A DNA stretch of 9,169 bases from Oscillospiraceae bacterium (GTDB lineage: Bacteria > Bacillota_A > Clostridia > Oscillospirales > WRJC01): NCBI GenBank assembly GCA_009785015.1, contig WQXD01000137.1, positions 1 through 9,169 of the forward strand, given 5' to 3'. A program made the translations under genes and the position numbers. Positions within the stretch are counted from its first letter, which is position 1; each line of letters starts with the position of its first letter. Shown here one piece after another: positions 1 to 5,498 of the stretch. The notes under the pieces are model-generated. The model was given only the letters and a program-made list of their open reading frames with translations, did no database searches and was not told where the DNA came from.

Positions 1-1
1 C

Positions 2-391
2 AAACACCTGACGCAGAATCCCCCAAAAGAAAAGCAGGATATCGGCGCCTGGAGCCGCCTGCTGGAAAAACTTATCGCTGCCCCCGGTTATCATCTGTTG
101 GTGGCGGAATCGGAAGGCAGAGTCGTATCGTCCGTGACGTTGGTCATAATACAAAATTTGACCCATAACCTGCGCCCGTATGCTTTAATTGAAAACGTAG
201 TCACGCATTCGGATTTCCGAAACAGGGGTTACGCTTCGGCGCTTATGGAAAAAGCGGGTGAAATGGCAAAAGAGGGCGGCTGCTATAAAATAATGCTGAT
301 GACCGGTTCAAAAAAAGAAAGCACGCTGCGGTTTTATGAGCGGTGCGGCTTTGATATGCGCGGGAAAACCGCGTTTTTAAAACGGCTGTAA
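2..391 (+). CDS. GNAT-family N-acetyltransferase, 5'-truncated by window edge
   Basis: This is the C-terminal 129 residues of a GCN5-related N-acetyltransferase, which moves the acetyl group of acetyl-CoA to an amine on an unknown small molecule or protein. The reading frame is open from base 2, so the true start lies before the window; the TTG at 98 is only an internal leucine codon. In the visible part, LIENVVTH (beta strand 4) leads into the acetyl-CoA pyrophosphate loop RNRGYASALM (residues 73-82, R-x-x-G-x-A). This is followed by the late-domain pattern CYKIMLMTGS and FYERCGF, where the Tyr is the usual general-acid position. The order and spacing are typical of single-domain GNATs of about 150 residues. 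The gene ends at TAA 389-391. It has its own reading direction but is separated from the next operon by a promoter, so no functional link to it is implied. The family is secure; the substrate is unknown. Confidence 0.9.
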   Translation, partial: KHLTQNPPKEKQDIGAWSRLLEKLIAAPGYHLLVAESEGRVVSSVTLVIIQNLTHNLRPYALIENVVTHSDFRNRGYASALMEKAGEMAKEGGCYKIMLMTGSKKESTLRFYERCGFDMRGKTAFLKRL

Positions 392-408
392 TTTTTGCGG
401 GGAAGCCC

Positions 409-437
409 TTGTATTTCTTTTTTCCCCGTGATATAAT
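409..437 (+). promoter_or_regulatory. Sigma-A-like promoter of the sugar-acid operon
   Basis: The perfect -10 box TATAAT (432-437) lies 17 bases after TTGTAT (409-414), which keeps the TTG half of the -35 consensus. Transcription would start near 443-445, giving a leader of about 35 bases before the GTG at 479. The promoter lies inside a 7-bp inverted repeat (CGGGGAA 398-404 and TTCCCCG 422-428), whose right arm falls between the -35 and -10 boxes. Spacing and position just after the GNAT stop support it; no experimental evidence is available. Confidence 0.7.
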
Positions 438-463
438 ATACAAAAAGAAAACAGTTTAAAATC

Positions 464-470
464 AGGAGGG
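464..470 (+). promoter_or_regulatory. Ribosome binding site selecting the GTG start of the aldolase gene
   Basis: AGGAGGG sits 8 bases before the GTG at 479 but 14 bases before the first ATG (485) in the same frame. The GTG is therefore the better start, and the protein begins MNMAKM rather than MAKM. Confidence 0.75.
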
Positions 471-478
471 CGAAAATT

Positions 479-1249
479 GTGAATATGGCAAAAATGACCG
501 GAATTTTCAGGGAAAAGCTAAAAACCCGGGCGGCGGGGATTTTCTCCAAGACGAGCGACCCCGCTTTTATCGAAGTCATGGGATATGCGGGCCTCGACTA
601 TGTCATAATCGATCTGGAACACGGCCCCAACACCATCGCATCCGCGCAGAACCTGATCCGCGCCGCCGAAGTGTCGGGGATTTTTCCGATTGTGCGGGTG
701 AAGGAAGGCTGCGCCTGTGTGATGGGGGAGGCGCTCGACATCGGGGCGATGGGACTGCAGATTCCGCAGATAACCACGAAGGCCGAAGCCGAAGCCGCGG
801 TCGGCAGAGCGAAATTTCACCCCATGGGAAACCGCGGCGTGTGCAGGTTTGTGAGGGCGGCCGAATATTCGGCGAAGGACCGCTTCGAGTATTTTGCCGA
901 AGCGAACCGGTCGGTTGTGATCCTTCAGATAGAGGGCAAAGAGGGCATCGAAAATATTGACGGGATATTGGAAGTCGGGGGCGTCGACGTCATATTTGTG
1001 GGGCCCTACGACCTCTCGCAGTCGCTCGGGCTGACCGGGCAGGTCAGCCACCCGTCAGTCGAGGAAAAAATGCTTGAGATAGCAAATAAATGCGAGAAAA
1101 AAGGCATGACGGCGGGCACGTTCGCCGATACCCCCGAAAGCGCCGCGAAATGGATCGCGAAAGGGGTAAAATATATATCGTATTCGGTCGACGTCGGAAT
1201 ATTTTACAACGCCGTCAGCGGTCTTGTACAAATGCTCAAACAAAAGTGA
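479..1249 (+). CDS. HpcH/HpaI-family 2-keto acid aldolase
   Basis: This is a class II, metal-dependent pyruvate aldolase of the HpcH/HpaI family (256 residues, the usual length). Such enzymes cleave 4-hydroxy-2-keto acids, for example 2-keto-3-deoxy-sugar acids, into pyruvate and an aldehyde. Sequence hallmarks are DLEHGPNT (His48), VRVKEG (Arg73), the long glycine/proline segment GAMGLQIPQ, FHPMGNRG, LQIEGKEG (Glu152) and FVGPYDLSQSLG (Asp178). His48, Arg73, Glu152 and Asp178 match E. coli HpaI His45, Arg70, Glu149 and Asp175 with a constant offset of three, so catalytic and metal-binding residues appear intact. It is the first gene of the operon, and the SDR gene starts 19 bases after its stop. 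In this context a sugar-acid-derived substrate is more likely than the aromatic-degradation substrate of HpaI. The exact substrate, such as 2-keto-3-deoxy-glucarate, -rhamnonate or -galactonate types, cannot be read from sequence. Confidence 0.9.
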   Translation: MNMAKMTGIFREKLKTRAAGIFSKTSDPAFIEVMGYAGLDYVIIDLEHGPNTIASAQNLIRAAEVSGIFPIVRVKEGCACVMGEALDIGAMGLQIPQITTKAEAEAAVGRAKFHPMGNRGVCRFVRAAEYSAKDRFEYFAEANRSVVILQIEGKEGIENIDGILEVGGVDVIFVGPYDLSQSLGLTGQVSHPSVEEKMLEIANKCEKKGMTAGTFADTPESAAKWIAKGVKYISYSVDVGIFYNAVSGLVQMLKQK

Positions 1250-1254
1250 CAAAA

Positions 1255-1261
1255 GAGGAGG
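1255..1261 (+). promoter_or_regulatory. Ribosome binding site fixing the SDR start at 1269
   Basis: GAGGAGG ends 7 bases before ATG 1269. The reading frame is also open further upstream (ATG at 1224), but that start would lie inside the aldolase gene and has no such site. Confidence 0.75.
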
Positions 1262-1268
1262 CGCATTT

Positions 1269-2120
1269 ATGGAAGAAAAAAAATACGCGTTGGTCACGGG
1301 CGGGGGGCGCGGAATAGGGCGGGCGGTCGCGCTGCGCCTGGGAAAAGAGGGCTATAATGTGGCCCTGACATACCGCAATTCAAAAGAGGGGGCATTGGAG
1401 GTGCAAAAGAGCCTGTCGGAAATGGGCTCAAACACGCAAATTTTTTATGCCGACATGTCAAATCTCGCGCAGCTCAACGCGGCGTTCGACGCCTATGAGC
1501 AGCACTATCCCCGTTTGGACCTGTTGGTCAATAACGCGGGGGTCACCATGGGCGCCCCTTTTCTGGAAACGCCGCCCGAACTGTTTGAAAAAGTGGTGAA
1601 CACCGATCTGCGCGGGGTGTTTTTCATGGCGCAGCGGGCGGCCAAGTATATGATCAGCCGGGACTGCGAGGGCTGTATCGTAAATATTTCGTCCAATCAG
1701 GGGATCGCGAATTTTGATGGCAATTCGGTTTACGGCAGCATAAAGGCGGCGGTGGCCAAACTCACAAAGCACATGGCTCTGGAGCTCGGCCGCTACAACA
1801 TACGGGTGAACGCGGTGGCGCCGGGGCTTGTGGATACGGGCTGGCTCGAAAACCCGAAAAACCACGGCAGGGACAAACACAAAAGGAAATACGGCGCCGT
1901 GATTCCGCTGGGAAGCTATGCGGTGCCCGGCCAGGTGGCGGGCATAGTGGCGTTTCTGGCCTCTGACGACGCGGTGTACATCACCGGCTCGGAGATAGTC
2001 GCCGACGGCGGGGCGAGGCTGCCCGTGATTATGGATATAGCGCCCGAATGGCTGCCGGAAGAACTGCCGAAAAGGCGGAAACCGGCTTTGGAAAAAAACA
2101 GGGAGGAAGAAAAAAAATGA
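1269..2120 (+). CDS. Short-chain dehydrogenase/reductase (SDR), classical type
   Basis: This is a cytoplasmic NAD(P)-dependent SDR oxidoreductase of 283 residues. The Rossmann cofactor motif TGGGRGIG is at 10-17, the structural NNAG at 88-91, the catalytic Ser at 141/142 (NISSNQG), and the Y-x-x-x-K pair at Tyr155 and Lys159 (VYGSIK). The motif after the active site, RVNAVAPGLVDT, is also classical. The C-terminal core motif is ITGSEIVADGG. Relatives are annotated as 3-oxoacyl-ACP reductase or glucose 1-dehydrogenase, but the context points to a sugar or sugar-acid dehydrogenase. The body matches the usual length of about 250 residues; the extra 29 or so form a charged tail rich in Lys, Arg and Glu, whose coding DNA also holds the ribosome site of the next gene. 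The stop overlaps the next start by four bases (ATGA). The role is either first-step aldose oxidation to a lactone or oxidation of the 2-keto-3-deoxy acid. The substrate is not determinable. Confidence 0.9.
   Translation: MEEKKYALVTGGGRGIGRAVALRLGKEGYNVALTYRNSKEGALEVQKSLSEMGSNTQIFYADMSNLAQLNAAFDAYEQHYPRLDLLVNNAGVTMGAPFLETPPELFEKVVNTDLRGVFFMAQRAAKYMISRDCEGCIVNISSNQGIANFDGNSVYGSIKAAVAKLTKHMALELGRYNIRVNAVAPGLVDTGWLENPKNHGRDKHKRKYGAVIPLGSYAVPGQVAGIVAFLASDDAVYITGSEIVADGGARLPVIMDIAPEWLPEELPKRRKPALEKNREEEKK
2101..2107 (+). promoter_or_regulatory. Ribosome binding site of the dehydratase gene inside the SDR tail
   Basis: GGGAGGA lies 9 bases before the ATG at 2117, embedded in the Arg-Glu-Glu codons of the SDR tail. 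It fixes the dehydratase start at 2117 rather than at the earlier in-frame ATG at 2048, and with the ATGA overlap it implies translational coupling. Confidence 0.75.
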
Positions 2121-3238
2121 AAATAACAGCGGTAAAACGTATCTTTTCCGGGCACAACATATACGCAAAAGTCGAAACCGACGAAGGCATACACGGCATA
2201 GGCGAGGGCACGCTCAATTCGCGCGAAGCGGCGGTGGCCGCGGTGCTCGAGGCGATCGAGCCCGTGATATGCCAAAAGGACCCTTTCGATATCGAACACA
2301 TATGGCAGGATATATTCAGAGGCACCTTCTGGCGCGGCGGGCCGGTGCTCATGTCGGCTTTATCCGCGGTGGACATGGCGCTGTGGGATATAAAGGGCAA
2401 GGCGCTCAGTACGCCGGTGTATAACCTGCTGGGCGGCAGATGCAGGGACAAAATCCGCGTGTACAGCCACTGCGGGGGAAAGACGCCCGACGAGCTGTGC
2501 CGCAATGCCGAGCAGCTCCTGAAGCGCGGCTTTACCGTGCTGCGCATATGCCCCCACGACGTAAACGCGAAGGACGAAGGGTTCTATGAGCCGGGCAGGC
2601 AGGTGAGGCTGAGCGTGAAATTCATGAAAGCGCTGCGCGCCGCGGTGGGCGAGGAGCCCGAAATCATATTTGAGTGCCACACGCGATTTTCCCCCGCCCG
2701 CGCGATAGAGCTGATCAACGCAATCGCCGAATACAGGCCCGTTTTCGTGGAGGACCCGATCCGTTCAGACAGCCCCGAGAGCTTCCGCGTTTTGCGCTCG
2801 CAAACCTCTGCGCCGCTCGCCACGGGGGAAAAATTCGGCGGGGTTTGGGATTACAAGACGCTCATAGAAGAAGATCTGATCGATTATCTGCGCACCGACG
2901 TGTGCAACTGCGGGGGAATCAGCTCCATGCGGAAAATAGCCGCCTACGGCGAAACCCACTATATGGAAATGGTGCCCCACGGTTTGCCGAGCGCGGTGGG
3001 GATGATGGCCGCCTTCCAGACGGATATGGCGACGCCCAATTTTTTCATGCAGGAATGCGGGCTTTACGGGGATATCGGGGCGCATCTTGAAATGGACGCC
3101 GAATACAAAGACGGCTTTTTCACGCTGGGAAACTCGCCGGGGCTCGGCGTCGCTTTGGACGAGACGAAATGCCGGCCCTATACATCGTACGAGCATCCTC
3201 ACTGGCATAGGGAGGACGGGACGGTGCAGGACTGGTGA
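2117..3238 (+). CDS. Enolase-superfamily sugar-acid dehydratase (mandelate racemase/galactonate dehydratase-like)
   Basis: This 373-residue enzyme belongs to the mandelate racemase/muconate lactonizing branch of the enolase superfamily. It is predicted to dehydrate an aldonic acid to its 2-keto-3-deoxy acid using Mg2+. The N-terminal capping domain (about 1-115) includes the typical SALSAVDMALWDIKGKALSTPV. The barrel carries putative metal ligands Glu186, Glu212 (FVEDP) and Glu238 (ATGEKF), spaced 26 and 26 as in E. coli DgoD (183/209/235). His188, the Asp261-His288 dyad (VPHG) and Glu313 (MQE) also fall at DgoD His185, Asp258-His285 and Glu310 with a constant offset of three. The first ligand is Glu (FECHTR), whereas DgoD has Asp. 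The start has a good ribosome site and overlaps the SDR stop by four bases. A 35-base gap follows before the MBL gene. Dehydratase chemistry is likely; the sugar acid (galactonate, gluconate, fuconate, rhamnonate or other) is unknown. Confidence 0.88.
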   Translation: MKITAVKRIFSGHNIYAKVETDEGIHGIGEGTLNSREAAVAAVLEAIEPVICQKDPFDIEHIWQDIFRGTFWRGGPVLMSALSAVDMALWDIKGKALSTPVYNLLGGRCRDKIRVYSHCGGKTPDELCRNAEQLLKRGFTVLRICPHDVNAKDEGFYEPGRQVRLSVKFMKALRAAVGEEPEIIFECHTRFSPARAIELINAIAEYRPVFVEDPIRSDSPESFRVLRSQTSAPLATGEKFGGVWDYKTLIEEDLIDYLRTDVCNCGGISSMRKIAAYGETHYMEMVPHGLPSAVGMMAAFQTDMATPNFFMQECGLYGDIGAHLEMDAEYKDGFFTLGNSPGLGVALDETKCRPYTSYEHPHWHREDGTVQDW

Positions 3239-3273
3239 TAACAAAAATTTTTTTTGGGGAGGATTGATAAAAA

Positions 3274-4011
3274 ATGAAATCGGAAGGATATATACAATGG
3301 ATGGGCGGAGCGGGCTTTATGATAGAATACCGGGGGGTTCGCATAGGGCTTGATTTGTATATCAGCAACGCGTGCATGAACCAAAAAGGCGAATTCAAAA
3401 GATTGACCCCGCCTCCGTGCGCGGCGGAGGATATACAAATGGACTATTTGATTTCGTCGCACGAGCACGGCGACCATTTGGACATGGGCAGCCTCGGAAA
3501 ATGGTTTGAAATAAACGAAAACCTGAAGCTGATAGGGCCCGGCGCTTCGCTGGAGGCGGCAAAAGAAATAGTCCCGCAGACTAAGATGATCGCCCTTGAC
3601 CGCGGGGGGCGCGTCGAACTGGCGCCCGAAATAACCGCCCGGGGGGTGGCGTGCGATCACGGCGAAAATACCCCCGGCGCGATAGGCGTCGTTTTGACGC
3701 TCGGGCGGCTGAGCATATATTTCATGGGGGATATGCAGTACCGGCCGGATTTGCTCGAGCTGACCGGGGTCGGGGATATCGACATACTGCTCGTCCCGAT
3801 AAACCCGGCGTTCGGCAACCCCGGAACGGAAGGCGCGGCGAAGATGACCGCGATGGTCGCCCCGAAGCTCACCGTCATTCCCTGCCACTTTTGGCTGTTC
3901 AAGGAACACGGCGCGGGAGACCCCGGATCGTTTGAAGCGGAGTGCGCGAAACTGACGCCGAAGACAAACTGCACGGTTTTGGCGTCGGGCGAAAAGTATA
4001 TGCTAATTTGA
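3274..4011 (+). CDS. UlaG-like metallo-beta-lactamase-fold hydrolase, possible sugar lactonase
   Basis: This 245-residue cytoplasmic MBL-fold protein has no signal peptide. The N-terminal strand GGAGFMIEYRGVRIGLDLYI is the usual UlaG/COG2220 opening. The metal motif is SHEHGDH (His63, His65, Asp67, His68), with further ligands His129 (CDHGEN), Asp153 (FMGDMQ) and His205 (IPCHFW). All canonical dinuclear-metal ligands are therefore present. UlaG itself hydrolyses L-ascorbate-6-phosphate lactone but is about 350 residues; this protein is a shorter family member. Ribosome site GGGGAGGA (3256-3263) is 10 bases before ATG 3274. As the last gene of an operon with a dehydrogenase, a dehydratase and an aldolase, the best guess is hydrolysis of an aldonolactone. 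That is inference, because MBL proteins act on many esters, lactones and phosphodiesters. Its stop overlaps the facing gene's stop end. Confidence 0.85.
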   Translation: MKSEGYIQWMGGAGFMIEYRGVRIGLDLYISNACMNQKGEFKRLTPPPCAAEDIQMDYLISSHEHGDHLDMGSLGKWFEINENLKLIGPGASLEAAKEIVPQTKMIALDRGGRVELAPEITARGVACDHGENTPGAIGVVLTLGRLSIYFMGDMQYRPDLLELTGVGDIDILLVPINPAFGNPGTEGAAKMTAMVAPKLTVIPCHFWLFKEHGAGDPGSFEAECAKLTPKTNCTVLASGEKYMLI

Positions 4012-5484
4012 TTTTTCAAACGCTTCGAGCGTCTTTGCGATCGCTTTTTCATATTTGGCCTCGTTTTTTTCATATAACGAAACGAAATCGCGTTGTTTGG
4101 GCTTGTACATATCTTCAAGCACCATGCCCACATTGCCCCAGTTAAACGCTTTGCCGAGGTCAAATACGCGGGTGGCAAGGATTATATCCAGCATCTCTAT
4201 CGACTCTTCGTCTCGCAGGAATTTGCCTTCGATCGATATGGCATAATAAGCCGGCCTGACCGTATACCGCGACTCCGCCGCCAGCGCCTCCAGGATTATC
4301 CCCGTCCTTTCCAAGTTGTCATTGGTCACCGGCACCGAAAGCGCGGAGGCCACGGGGTGAACGTAATGATAGTAATTTTGCTGGGTTTCGTCGAACTTAG
4401 GCATCGGCACTATGCCGAAATTGGTTTCCATGCTGCGCATGCGTATGACAAGCTGCAGCGCCGTATTCTTAAACAGCGCCTGGTTATTTTCAAATACCGC
4501 CTGCGTTATATAATAGGATTCGCTTTCGTTTATATCCCAGTGGTTGATCGATACCGTCAAATCGTACATCAGGTCAAATATCTTATTTATAACAGAAATG
4601 GAACGTTCCGTGGCCATGTCTACAAACGGCATGTCGTCCGCGTCTTTTTTGACGTATTTTTCCCCCGCGGCAAGATAATAGGCGCTCATGTTTTCGCCTT
4701 GCTGGATATTGCCGAAAAAATCATTCCTGTCCATAATCCCGTCGCCGTTTAAGTCCCGCGATATGCCCGTGCTCATTTCCAAAAACTTGTCAAACGTCCA
4801 TTTGCCGCTTCTCACTATATCATACGGGTTTTCCATCGCGAGGTCAGCTATCAGCTTTTTGTTGAATATGATGAGCCATGTCGCGTCGTTGTCCATTATA
4901 AACAGGTCGCCGACCGTAAAAAGCAGCCTGTTGCCGATAGTCAAATCAATATTTGCCCTCTGGTCCCACCATGGCTTGGAAAGGTCGAGGTACGGTATCT
5001 TTTTCAGGTCTGTGAAATATTCGCCCCCGGCGAAATTGACTTGGTCGAACATATGGGGCACGACCGCGTCGTAGGCGTCGTCGCCGGAACTTACGGATTT
5101 GCGTATAACACTGCTCATATCGGCCGTCACGGCCGGTATGTTCACCAAATTGAAATTATACTTATTTTCGACATACCTGTTTCTGGCGTAAACCGCGTCG
5201 TTTATCGGCTCGCCGGTTTCCTCGTCTGCGCCTATATCCCGGCTTTCCCATTCGACGCGGACCGGGCCCGGCGAATATATCCTGAATTCATAGCCCCCAA
5301 AATCCATATCCGGCAGATCCGGAAGCAATTTTTCCGGTTCCCCGGTTATTTCGCCCGGCGCTTCGTTTTCAATATTATTTTTTGTATGGTTGTCTTCTTT
5401 GCCGCCGGCCTGATTGTCCCCGCACGAAAACAATATGCCGGAAAACAGCAGTACCGCAAAAAACATATATATTTTTTTATTCAT
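4003..5484 (-). CDS. Lipoprotein extracellular solute-binding protein (ABC-transporter type)
   Basis: This 493-residue secreted lipoprotein is predicted to capture a solute, most likely a sugar or oligosaccharide, for an ABC importer. The start at 5484 gives an ideal lipoprotein signal: MNKK, a hydrophobic stretch to residue 20, and lipobox ILFSC with lipidated Cys21. AGAGGTG lies 5 bases upstream. The open frame extends further back to 5679, but that part overlaps the PHP gene and has no signal sequence. After a low-complexity linker (about 22-55), the body resembles family-1 binding proteins of Clostridia and Paenibacillaceae. Features are GYEFRIYSP, DAYDAVVPH, LFIMDNDATW, KWTFDKFLEM, and the calcium-loop-like DLNGDGIMDRND (Asp244, Asn246, Asp248, Asp252, Asp255). 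FGIVPMPKFD and AALAAESRY-like hinge segments are also typical. It follows the PHP gene by 14 bases on the same strand. No permease or ATPase gene is visible, so it depends on a transporter encoded elsewhere. The ligand is unknown. Confidence 0.88.
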   Translation of the reverse strand: MNKKIYMFFAVLLFSGILFSCGDNQAGGKEDNHTKNNIENEAPGEITGEPEKLLPDLPDMDFGGYEFRIYSPGPVRVEWESRDIGADEETGEPINDAVYARNRYVENKYNFNLVNIPAVTADMSSVIRKSVSSGDDAYDAVVPHMFDQVNFAGGEYFTDLKKIPYLDLSKPWWDQRANIDLTIGNRLLFTVGDLFIMDNDATWLIIFNKKLIADLAMENPYDIVRSGKWTFDKFLEMSTGISRDLNGDGIMDRNDFFGNIQQGENMSAYYLAAGEKYVKKDADDMPFVDMATERSISVINKIFDLMYDLTVSINHWDINESESYYITQAVFENNQALFKNTALQLVIRMRSMETNFGIVPMPKFDETQQNYYHYVHPVASALSVPVTNDNLERTGIILEALAAESRYTVRPAYYAISIEGKFLRDEESIEMLDIILATRVFDLGKAFNWGNVGMVLEDMYKPKQRDFVSLYEKNEAKYEKAIAKTLEAFEKSN

Positions 5485-5498
5485 AAAATCACCTCTTT

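Noticed and set aside
98..391. A complete 97-residue GNAT starting at TTG 98
   Set aside because: The frame stays open to the window edge and the upstream residues fit the GNAT N-terminal part, so the gene is truncated by the window rather than short.
518..1051. Long minus-strand open frame opposite the aldolase gene
   Set aside because: It lies fully antisense to a gene with intact catalytic residues, is rich in Arg/His/Pro as expected of a shadow frame in GC-rich DNA, and shows no recognisable domain.
1458..2168. Minus-strand frame of 236 codons opposite the SDR gene
   Set aside because: Shadow of the SDR reading frame with low-complexity Arg/His/Phe composition and no family motifs.
3199..3909. 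Minus-strand frame opposite the MBL gene
   Set aside because: Antisense to a gene with all its metal ligands; no motif or ribosome site supports it.
4093..4752. Plus-strand frame of 219 codons inside the solute-binding gene
   Set aside because: Antisense to a convincing lipoprotein gene; the translation is rich in Arg/Tyr/His without a known pattern.
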